The notes under the pieces are model-generated. The model searched no databases and was not told where the DNA came from. It was given only the letters and a program-made list of their open reading frames with translations. DNA of 64,000 nucleotides from Paramecium tetraurelia (Eukaryota > Ciliophora > Oligohymenophorea > Peniculida > Parameciidae): contig NW_001799155.1 in NCBI RefSeq assembly GCF_000165425.1, positions 475,672-539,671 on the forward strand. Direction: 5' to 3'. Within the stretch, counting starts at the first letter, position 1, and every line of letters starts with the position of its first letter. Positions 25,978-36,432 of this stretch are shown here, piece after piece. The position numbers and the translations under genes were made by a program.

Positions 25978-27369
25978 TCAATAATATTTCTATTAATATT
26001 CATAATTCCCAATGATGGGATGAAACTTTCCAATTCCAACTTGCTTAAGTTTCTCGACTTCTTCCATAGTAGTTGGGATTCTGAATTTTAATATGAAATC
26101 ATGGAAATTATAGGCAGTGCTTTTGGGATCATCTTCCTAAATGCTATGACCAGTATTCTACAACACAATCAGTCTAAACTTTCCTTGCATCTAAGCCACT
26201 GTGAGATCCTTGTCTAATCTCTCTTTCTCAGCCAACATTAAAATCTTTGGTATTCTAATTTGCAAGAATTGATTAGTTAATCCTTCAAACCATCCCATCC
26301 AAAAAGGTGCAGTCTTCAATAGATCAACTCTCCAATCCAAACTTATCAAATTCCCATTCTAATCTTTGACTTCTTTCAATTAGGCTGGCATTGATACTCT
26401 GGCTGAAGACAAAGTCATCAAAGTTGAAGTATTCAAACTCCATTGAATTGCTTGTTCATAAGATTTAAAATGTTTGGGTCTGTTATTTACAATTTGTTCC
26501 ATAAATGGTAATGCTTCAATTGCACTGCCTTCCACCACATCGATCACTATCAAACCTATTGGATGAATATTCATCTTAGATACCCTAAACCTTGTCTGCT
26601 TTTTATGAAGTTATCAATAAATTTGCTGATTTAGCTGCTATAGCTCCTCCCATAGAATGGCCAACTATTATCACTGTCTATTTTGGCCATTATGTAGTCA
26701 CGTAATCGAATATTTCAACCACATCATCCAATAGCTACTAAACACTTAGGTTTGGATTCTCAAATTCAATTTTCGATTGCCCATCTATTATTTTAGTTAG
26801 ATTTTTTTACGTCCTCTAAAATCAAACGAAATCAAGGTTGCATATTGTTTCACTTCGTTTGCCAAATTCGCAAAGGACATTGCAGAATGCCCAGCTCCGT
26901 GTAAACACAAGTATATGGGCGCTTTATTTTTTCCAGCGATGTATATTGGTGTTCCCTATTGTATTGTAACTGCCTTACATTTGGATGAAATATCATCTCA
27001 TCATAAAACTCATTCCAATGCTGAGGAGAATAATCATGAATCTTCTTAGTTACTTTTGCCTATTAAGGATTTTAATGATGGGCTTATCATATTTGTAATC
27101 ATACAATGAGTAATATTATGATCTGCTTTTATTGGTTATGGTTTAGATCCTTGTAACTTAACAGGAATCGTATTCTTGCTATGAGTTATTTGATCATTCA
27201 CTTTACTTAAAATCTACATCAAATTAATCTTATTCCTCCTCCTTCTCATCAGCGTCATCCTCATCTTCGTCTTCCAATATTAAGATAAAATACTCTGCAT
27301 CTATTTCTTTGGGACTGGTGGTTTCTGCTTTTGCTACCCTTTTAGAGTTTATTTAAGCAAATCACTCAT
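25978..27369 (-). CDS. PPME1: Protein phosphatase 2A methylesterase (PPME1)
   Basis: Six introns (27271-27293, 27179-27206, 27083-27104, 26956-26978, 26785-26810, 26575-26590) give 418 codons (417 aa). The protein is an alpha/beta hydrolase that removes the C-terminal methyl ester from the PP2A catalytic subunit. Landmarks follow human PPME1: N-terminal KPPVPKK and YSPQHWNEFYDEM, oxyanion motif LHGAGHSAMSF, nucleophile elbow VGHSMGGAIA, GLIVIDVVEGSAIEAL, RPKHFKSYEQAIQWS, WRVDLLKT, the near-identical RLDKDLTVAQMQGKF, and catalytic histidine region NTGHSIQEDDP. Three introns end AAG and one is only 16 nt, so exon junctions there are inferred from homology. Convergent with the importin gene, 68 bp apart. 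Confidence 0.88.
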
Positions 27370-27712
27370 TTTAAATTTTATTTTTAATAATATAAACTAA
27401 CAATATTAATAGGCAAATACTTATAATTGTTTATTTTTTAGAAATAACTATGAGAATCAATTATCAATCCATTGTTTTTATTCCAGAAAATATTATTACT
27501 TTTATATTGATATTCTAAATAATCTGTTTCCTTGGATTTCTGGATTCTATAGGATATAAAATTGTATTAATTGCAATATTAGATCTCAAACAAGGTTGTA
27601 ACTATATATCATAAGTTCAACATAATTATTTAAAATTGTAATTTAAATACTGATTATGATTATTTTGAACAAGAGTTTTAATAATAATGAAATTGGTATT
27701 AATAATTTAGAG

Positions 27713-29089
27713 ATGAATAAATATAATTACTAATACAGATGGAGTATGTTGACATTTTGCATTTGGATTCCTATGGGGAATTATTACAATTATGATATTC
27801 CGACATCGTTATACAATTCTTTTAAGAGTTATTTGGCTCCAATACTCTCTGATAATCAATTCGAATTTTATTATGGATTGCTGTTTAGTATTACCTCCTT
27901 TGTCAATATATTCACTCCTTTCATCAGTGGAAGTACTATTTCATCAAATTAGTTAAGAATTAAGAGATTAATATGGAAATAGAATTGCCTTATTCGTTTT
28001 GTTATTTCTAGTCTCTTTGGGATAATTCATCTTCATCCAAGGCTTCATTCACTATAACCTATACTATATCATAATTGGTCGAATCCTCATCAGTATAGGA
28101 ATTGAACCATGTGGAGCCATCCAAACTAGTCTGCTTTCCTAATACTTCAAATTCGACCATATTGTATATTCAAATCTCTTATTAGGCCTTAGTTGTTGGC
28201 TTGTGTGAGCTATTTGCTTCTTTTGGAACCATCTCGGTGATGTATTTCGCACCCAAACTAGCCGCTCAATATGATCTGATATTTGCAATATAGAGTGGTA
28301 GCTTTGCAATTGCAATGAGCGTAGTATGCTGTATCATCACCATCGTTTATGATTTGAATGCAGAATATGTATAATAGGAAAATTAAATTTAAAATGTTGA
28401 AGTAAGTAAGCAAATGAAAGCATAAGACCACTTCCCTTTTATATATTGGATGATCATTCTCTACAACATGTTGCTCTTTGGATCTTTACTCACTTTTAGC
28501 AATTTTTCAGTCGGAATATTGACTGAACGATGGTATGCAGATGATGAATCCGCAGAAGAAAAGGCAGGTAAACTGATGGCCATTATGTGGGCGATATCTT
28601 CTTTTCTCACTCCCGTGTTTGGTTACTTAATTGACAAATATAAGAATAGAGCCATATTTGTAATCCTATTGTGCATATCATTAGAATATTTGTGCATCCT
28701 GTCTTGGTTGTTTCGGTTTGGTGTAACTTTGGTATTATGCACCTTTTATAGCAATTAATTTATTGGGAATTTCTTATGCAATTATGTGTGCCAGTGTTTG
28801 GTCCAGCATTGTCTACATCATTGATGAAGCAAGTCTGGGTACAGGCTATGCCTATCTATTATCGTCATGCAATTTCTTATTGTCCATTTTGCCTCTATCT
28901 ATTAGCTTGATTAAAATAAGAACAGCAAGCTTTTTCATTTCAGTGATGATGTTGGCTGTCTTAATTTTTATTACAGTCTTACTAGGAATCTACATTTATA
29001 TCGTAGATAACTAAGAAAACAATAGTCTGGATGGTAAAATACTACCCATCAATTAATCATATGACCAATTAGAACAAGAGGAAATTTGA
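27713..29089 (+). CDS. Major facilitator superfamily transporter
   Basis: Three introns (27933-27957 ending AAG, 28164-28185, 28721-28751 starting GTG) give 433 codons (432 aa). About twelve hydrophobic segments are visible in two groups of six, separated by a charged central loop near residue 200-230 (ENQIQNVEVSKQMKAQDHF). The MFS motif-A equivalents follow helix 2 (GKLRDQYGNRIALF) and helix 8 (FGYLIDKYKNRAIF). The ISIGIEPCGAIQTSLLS segment fits helix 4. Length and topology match the lysosomal MFSD1-like branch, but the substrate cannot be inferred. The short acidic cytoplasmic tail ends in QLEQEEI. Confidence 0.8.
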
Positions 29090-29643
29090 GATCTAAGATA
29101 TTAATCAAATATTATCATTAAAAGTGATTTAGAATTATTATATTAAACTATTCATTAGAATTATGAATCATCATTGTTTATTCTTTGATTTTCTCGATTT
29201 AATTTAGATTTTGACAAGTATTATTTTGATTTAAAGAGTTTTATTTTAAAGAGCATTTTGAATCTGAATTCTCCTAAATTTATAATGAGTTGCAACAAAT
29301 GAACTTGAATTAAGAAAGATATTCTGATATCCTTTTTAGGTTTCTAAGATTCTATTGAATGAGAATTTCGACTTGTTCAATTAACTTTCATAGAATTTAA
29401 TCCATTAATTTATATGAAAATAACTGTGATTATATTGTTGTTAGCCTCAATTGAATCTTTTGGTAAAGATTAAATACATTTTATAATAAACTTATTAGGG
29501 ATATCTATACTTCTAAGTTGATTTTAAGAGTAGATAATTTATTAAAATTATTCTTAATTTTTATAATGTGTGTATATATTCTTATATTCATTTTTGAGGA
29601 CGACCTAAATATATAAAAATATTGAATTTAATAATTTACATTC
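29090..29643. other. Noncoding spacer
   Basis: About 550 bp between two plus-strand genes, very A+T-rich, no coherent frame or RNA seen. Contains the 3' end of the transporter and the promoter of the PH-domain gene. Confidence 0.5.
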
Positions 29644-30904
29644 ATGAATCAGACTCCTTCAACAATTGATATTTCTGAAATACTCTAGGATGAAGAACAA
29701 CAATACCAATCCTACATAAGACAGGAAAGCACCATGGAAAAGAAACTGTAGTACTCAATTTCAGCTAATAATCAAATAAAGGGCATTCATTTATAGGATA
29801 TACATAACAAGGAAGGATGGCTAATGAAAAAGAGTCCCAAGTTACTTGTAGGATGGCAAGTAAGATTTGAATTTTATGATTAAATCTATAGAAACGATAC
29901 GTTAAGATTCAGGATGGAAAAATGTAATATTATAAGGGCTTAGACAAATTCAAGGGATGCGTTGACTTTCATTTGATTTCAGTTACAATAACTCCCATTG
30001 TGAAGAACAACGAAATCCATGAAATACGGTAATGACATACATTCTATAAGTGAAACAGACTGGAACTGAAAGGAATTAAAAAGATATTTTAATTTAAGAG
30101 TCTGGAACGCAACGACTTAGAGGATTGGTATCGCTGTATTCAATAACACATTCTAATGACGTAATTTTATCCTAAAATTACGCCTTTGAATCACGAATCC
30201 ATGTGGAGATTCGAGAGAATATCTGAAACATATTTCAAAAAGAAGGCCGATACTGGTGACATTCTATTGTTTAGGTGAGCATACGAGTTAAACGAATTTA
30301 GGGGTCAGTCTCCATTAAGTAAAATCCAAAGAGCATTCACTGGGGACAATTTTGATCACGTAGCCTTATTGCTTAGATACAACAATGGAGAATTGTTCTT
30401 ATTTGAATCCATGGGATAAACAGTAACAATCAATTTAGAAGATCTAGGGTGTTAGTCTGTTGAGCTGGGATACTTTTATGAGGAACAATTGGCACACCTT
30501 GTATTAACAAATGGTATATAGATAATTAGAAGTAAATAGATCAAACGAATTTCTTGAAAAACTAGAATTATTTGTTAAGGTTTGCCATTTATATATATAT
30601 AATAATAAATAGGGATCAATCGGCAAAAGATATCAAATGTCTCCAAGTAAATTGATTAAACGATTTACAAAGTCAAGTGAATCTATCGATGACCTTGAGA
30701 AAGAAGATAAGACCTTCTTTTGTTCTGAACTTATAGCAGCAGCGTAATATCTTCTGTGAATTTAGTTATAAGAAGATGGGGATCATTGATGCAAACAGAT
30801 GCGCTGCGTCTTATTGGCCAGGTATTTTTGCATAAAATTCTAAACTCCAATTAACAAAGGGATATCTAAAGCAAGAACTACTCATAGATTTTTCTTTAGT
30901 TTGA
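29644..30904 (+). CDS. PH domain fused to permuted papain-fold (NlpC/P60-like) hydrolase
   Basis: Six introns (29860-29891, 30029-30058, 30275-30301, 30514-30529, 30580-30612, 30744-30765) give 367 codons (366 aa). Residues ~55-155 form a PH domain: KEGWLMKKSPKLLVGWQKRY at the start, ERNDLEDWYRCIQQH as the terminal helix with its tryptophan. Residues ~185-345 resemble the permuted NlpC/P60 fold seen in YiiX-type proteins: GDILLFRG, histidine in NFDHVALLLR, glycine-rich SIGKRYQMSPSKL, and the probable nucleophile cysteine in FFCSELIAAAY. The PH domain would place a hydrolase or acyltransferase on a phosphoinositide membrane (inference). The 16-nt intron is needed to keep frame and is the weakest junction. 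Confidence 0.78.
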
Positions 30905-30957
30905 AAATAATTGTGATAGATTATTTAATAATTAACAAACTTTTTTTAGAAGTTAAA

Positions 30958-32852
30958 TCAATATAAACATTCCAATTGATGTCTCATTTCTTCTTAAATC
31001 AAATTTATTTCCCTCTGCTAAAAGTAATTCCACGTTCTCAATGAATATGGTCCAATTCCATACAGACTCTGATTTAATTGATCCAACACTATCTTTTACA
31101 TATTAAAATTAGGCGCATACAATTCATCACTATATTTCATCTTTGATTATGAATTATTATAAATTTTAACCAAAGAATCATTCTTATCCTAATGTAAGAA
31201 CAGGATCTCCTTAGTCTCCTTAGAAATTATCATATCCAAAGGGTTACTTTGCAATTTCTTATGGAACAGTACCTCATTTCTTTACAAATTCCATAACAAG
31301 CATTCATCAGAGCTTGAACTTGAGTATACAATGTTATTAGTATTACTGGGAGTGAATAAAGCTTTTAATGAACTATGAGTTATTTATTCGTAGCTGAATT
31401 GTTCAATCTTTGGATTTCTAATATCCAAATGAATAAAACCATTAGTCATAGTAACCAAAACATTGTAGTCATTCACATCAATGTATTTGATCATCTAAGT
31501 GTCCTCCAAACATAATTCATCCAATTACTTAAAAGTGGGAAATTCTTCTTCCATATCCCCTTTTATTTCATCAAATTCTTCATCCAATTAAAAGTTAGTT
31601 TCATTGAACAGGTTTGGATCTAATGGTTTTGCCAATGGACTTTCTATTATAGATGTTCCAAATCTAGGTAACATTGGAGATTAAATTGAGCTTGCCCTGA
31701 GAAATTGCTTGTTTTTATTTTTTTACAAAGTAAGTGATAAGCATTTAGTTTCATTCATTCTTTCATCTAGAATTAATAATTCCTAATTTTAATATACAAA
31801 TTTACGTTGTTTTTAGTGCCAACAAATATATTTTGCTTAGATTGAGTGATGAATATTGGTTAGGAATGCTATTATAAATTACAATTGTATTAATTATTCA
31901 ACCCATAATAATGATAGACTTGATTCTTAAAATAGTTCCACCCCATCACATTACCCTTGTCTGTACCTGTGATAATCATCTCATCTGAAAACTCCTTATC
32001 ACAAATACACATTGATAGAAACTTTGAATCATGTTCAGGCAAATCGCAAATCCTCTCAGTTCTAAATGTGTCATTTATGAGTTCTATTCTTGATAGGTGA
32101 TTCCCATTATTGATCAAAATACCATTTTATTATTTCAAGGCCACAAAGTTATTGAGATCTTGTCTACATTGGGAATATGAACCATCAAAAGCAGAAAAAT
32201 ATTAAATATTCTATTAGATAAGTTAAATTATTACTTTTCTAATAATTCTTAATTCATCCATCAATTAATGAAATTTTTTATTCACTTTTGGATCCAAGTT
32301 CTTTTATTTCGGTTAATTCTCATTCCTTAAGACCAGACCCTCAATATGATTATGATCTTATAATTTTTTTGGAGTCTCCTCACTAGATAATATGTGCAAT
32401 GGCTTTTGATGACTTTTTTTCTACTTCTCCAGAAATTTCTCAAGCTTAGATATCTTCCTCAAACTCTCCTCTGTGTACTTAGATTATTTGATTAGAGCAT
32501 CAGAAAATGTTACAGGCTCATGATTGGCTGCTCCAACCCTATTACTCACTTAATATCCTTTATTCATGGGAGTTTTCGATAGAACTTCGTCTCTTTCCTA
32601 AAAATATGAATAAAAGATAGATACAATTTCTTTGAATGGAACTGCAAGACATCTTGGAGTGTTAAAGATTATATTCTACTAATTGTAAATAGATGTTTTG
32701 TTTAATTTTGCTGAGATTGTTTACGCATGAGTAAAGCTCTAATATTAAAATGCATTAGGCATAGGTGATTCTTCACATGAAAATTCAGATATCACAGATG
32801 TAGTTGATGATTTTGGCACATTATGCTTAAATTTCACAGAATTATTCTTCAT
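30958..32852 (-). CDS. Divergent WD40/beta-propeller protein
   Basis: Introns 32598-32624, 32211-32234 and 31783-31805 give 607 codons (606 aa). The N-terminal ~200 residues are polar and helical (EESLRKISKLEKFLEKQKKS). The rest has WD-like strands: FLSMCICDKEF-SDEMIITGTDKGNVMGWN, NVLVTMTNGFIHLDIRNPK, NNIVYSSSSDECLLWNLQ, and a C-terminal YGIGPYSLRTWNYF. An acidic insertion (DEEFDEIKGDMEEEF) splits the propeller. No orthologue recognised. The gene is convergent with the PH/papain gene (53 bp) and has no obvious partner nearby. Confidence 0.75.
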
Positions 32853-33242
32853 TTTTATTATTCTTAATCAAAGTCCAAAATTCAGCAAAGAGTAATCTTG
32901 AGAGTGAAAATTAGCATTTTTCACTAAAAAAATGTAAATATAAACTATTATATTTTGATAATTTAAATTTCTTAATTTATGCAAAATATATTATCATTAG
33001 AATTGCTATTATTATTTTGATTGCCCATTACCGAGAAAATCTTATAAATATTTTAATAATTAGAAACTACCATTTTTAATTTCTTGATTAATGAATATCA
33101 TGATATACTATTGTCAAAGGATATCAAAATATCATTTTAACTAAGAAAGAGAACTCTATTGAATTTTAGCCAATTCTTATTCCAAAAACAATATTACAAA
33201 CAAAATATAAAAATAATAATGTTTTGATACTAATATTCATTT
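32853..33242. other. Noncoding spacer
   Basis: About 390 bp, A+T-rich, upstream of the beta-propeller gene; nothing recognisable. Confidence 0.5.
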
Positions 33243-36072
33243 TCATTCTAACTCATCACATTTATCTTTGATAGCTAATAAAGCTTTATTTTTCCCTACT
33301 TTTTCTGTCTAATTCATTTCAATCATATTTTATTCAATATATTCCTTTTTTGTCATTTATTATGGAATATACCCGAGTGATTTAGACTATTTTATGAGCT
33401 CATCAATTAATTATTTGCAATTTAGTTGACAATATCTCTCATTTTCATCTAATTTCTTCTTCATTGGTACCCTTATTATATTGAACTTCCTGCATCATTT
33501 ATCTCTTCTCATAACGATATCTGTCACTTTTATGCTCTTCCCAACCTCATTTACCTGGACACTTCATACAAACACCATTATTCATTGCATCACAACTACT
33601 TTTTTAATCTGATTCAGCAATTGAACATGGGTAATGACAAGTAAAATGGCATTTTACACAATTCGAAACGTACTCACCTGGTTATATATTAATCTTCACA
33701 TTTTCTGTACAAGCAATCATCTTATTCTAAATTTCATCTTATGCCTAATTTTCTTATATAAATTCTTTTTTTTATTAAATTACATCAATTTCATTTAACA
33801 ATTAATCTATCTATATTCTTAAATCAAAAATGGTATTCTTTATTGATTTTTTATGTATATAACTGAGGTTGAGGCTCTTTGTTTCTAGTACTTTTTCTTC
33901 AAAAAATTTCTTAAATGAAAAATAAGCTTCATTCCATAATTATCGAAGAGACTTTTGTTTTTCGAAGCTTTGAAAGGCTGAGTTATTAAATTTGAACCAA
34001 AATGGTTCCTTTGCTAGGTGTATAAAATCTGCTATAGGGCTTTTTAAATGGTTTGAATCTCCATAAAAATGTAATGCTTAAAGTGCTAGAGGGTCTTCAA
34101 AATCTGCAAAAGTAAATAGAAACATGAACTACTCTACAATACTATTACCAAATTATTTCAATAAATGATTCATTACATTCATTTGAGAAATCGATAATCT
34201 AACTAAACTTGATTTAACTACAAAACAAATTAAAGTTATTGAATCTAAATTCTTTAATGCATCTAAAATTAATTTCGATATATCATCATGCTAATCTTTA
34301 TCAGTTTCATTAAAACTAGGAGTGTCTATTATTCTTAATGCAGGTCTTCCATTAATTCCTTCCAAGTAATATTCCTTTATATTGGAAGCTTAACCTTTCT
34401 GCTACTATTGATAGAAATTCTTTCCAATTGTATCTGTAATTACCAATCTGAATGGATCTTCAAATTAAACACCAAAGTAATAATTGCAAAACAAGTTTAT
34501 CATTGTTGATTTGCCTGCTCCTGAATCTCCTATTAAAACTAATGTTTTCATTTCGCTGATATCATCTATTTGCAAGGGTATTTCAGTAGGTAATTTATAG
34601 AGTTAAAATGAATTAGCGTTTTATAGATTCTACTTTATGAGATTACATTTCTTTAGAAGTTCCTAGAGCTGATCCCTATCGACTGAATCATTAAAATCTA
34701 CATCTGAATCATTATATAAATTTTATCCAGGTTTTGGGATGCTTGGGATGAATGGACTCACTGGATAATTTTGCTGATGTTACTAGGGGTTATATGACGA
34801 ATGATTTCCAATTATTTGGGCTATAGGTTTATTCTAAAATCCAAAGTAATTATTGTAGATTTGCTAATTTTTTTGAGCTATTATTTTCAATTCAAGTTGT
34901 TAAAAATTTTCTAAAGTTTTTTGAAAATAAACTGGGGCTGTCTAATTTAATGACTTCTTCCCTTTAACTAAGGATGCTCCGTTAAATTCAAGATGCCAAC
35001 TATTAGATAAGTATCTATAAATCTCTTAAAATGGACTATCTTACTATGCTAAATAAGAAAAATCAACTTGTCCTCCTGAATAAAATGTACGAGCTATTAG
35101 CAATTTATTGGAATCTTATATGTCTAGGATTTTAGCAATTGAAGATAATATTTATTTTGCTACTTCAGTTAATCGTGAGTGTGTTGCTTTCAAACATATT
35201 ACAATTATATCAATAGACTATTTAAATTCTTCTATGAAATTGAATATCTTGTCAAAAATATCCTAATCATCCTATCCAGAAATTGATGGTGTATCCATCA
35301 AATGTATCCCATATGGACGATTATTGTAAGGCTCAAGATAATAACTAGATATTTCAGTGATTGGTTCTTCATCTGCAACAACTAATTTAGATAGTTAATC
35401 CCATGAAGTTTCAAAATAATAATTAATGAATGCATTCAACAATGTTGTCTTTCCTTCATCTTCTTATCCGATAAAAATAATATTCTTATAGTCAATAGAG
35501 TTATTTCTTACGTTTACATAATGATACAAGTCTTAATCATATTGTGAATCTAATTGAATAACTGATACACTTAAGTCTTATTTTAAATTAATCTAGCGTG
35601 TTTGATTGCTAGTTAATATATAGTTAATTTATTCCAATTAAGTCTAATTACTATTTGAAGATGGTAAATAATTTATTTATTATTTTTATTACAGGATATA
35701 ATTCTAAGCTAGCTAAATGTATTTGTAAAACTATTCTCGATCGTAAGAGTCGTGCCATTGAATTTGGTTAAGAAAGAATTTTAAATCTTAATCAACCTTC
35801 AAATTTCTATTTATTAAACTTAACTCTTAATATTTTCCTAAAATCCAACAATAATTTATATTTTTAATCCATCTTAACAGCTCTTCAATTGAATTACATT
35901 AATTTTCTACTAAATTTTAGACAACCTCTATTGAATAAAAATCATCGTCATACAGTATCCTTATAAAATAATATAAATTCTTCAAATCTTCACTCCCAAA
36001 TATAGTATCCATCAATTTTTTGACTCCATGTAATTTACACCCTCCACCATATTAGCGATTGATATTGTACAT
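33243..36072 (-). CDS. Tandem AIG1/GIMAP-like GTPase with C-terminal cysteine motif, frame cut by TGA
   Basis: From ATG 36072 one frame of 841 codons runs to TGA 33547-33549 with no introns. It has two G domains. The first has GQEDEGKT at 202-209 and DTPS. The second has GDSGAGKS at 515-522, DTPSFNE and a TFAD G4-like motif. The linker is Q/N/P-rich. After a coiled coil comes a zinc-binding-type stretch, CVKCHFTCHYPC, CDAM and VCMKCPGK, which in relatives continues C-x-W-x-x-H. Here the next codon is TGA, followed by GWEEH in the same frame. Further downstream, after one frame change, RYCQLNCKQLIDELI continues to 33243. So it is either a recently truncated gene, or a shorter protein with dead sequence attached. 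These GTPases are membrane- or scaffold-forming; the role here is unknown. Confidence 0.75.
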
Positions 36073-36432
36073 TAAATAAATTATAAGAATATACTCAAAA
36101 ATAATTTCATCTATATAGTTAATTTGGTAGAATTATATTTCTACTAAAATTCTTAATTTAATCCATAAAATTTTTAGTAGAAAAACAAAATTTAATATTT
36201 TAATTATTAATGAAAATCACTTTAATTTAAAAACTTATTAATTGATAAGCTTGAATATACATTTAGTGAATAATCTATATTTCTATTTGCACTTTCAAAT
36301 AAACTATTCGTCTATGTAATCAAAATTAGGATTTTACAAAATAAAGTCTAAACCTTTTAAAATTAATAAGAAAATAAATCTTATATATTATAATGTTATT
36401 TATTAGATATTGTAAAAACTAATTAAATTGAT
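36073..36432. other. Noncoding spacer
   Basis: About 360 bp, A+T-rich, between the helicase stop and the GTPase start; no feature seen. Confidence 0.5.

Noticed and set aside
30029-30050. 22-nt AAG-ending intron in the PH-domain gene
   Set aside because: It leads directly to a stop; the 30-nt CAG-ending version keeps the PH domain intact.
33547-33549. Selenocysteine or Euplotes-type TGA=Cys code
   Set aside because: TGA ends every other gene at the expected place, including RPB2 and PPME1, and no selenocysteine insertion structure was identified; a local mutation is simpler.
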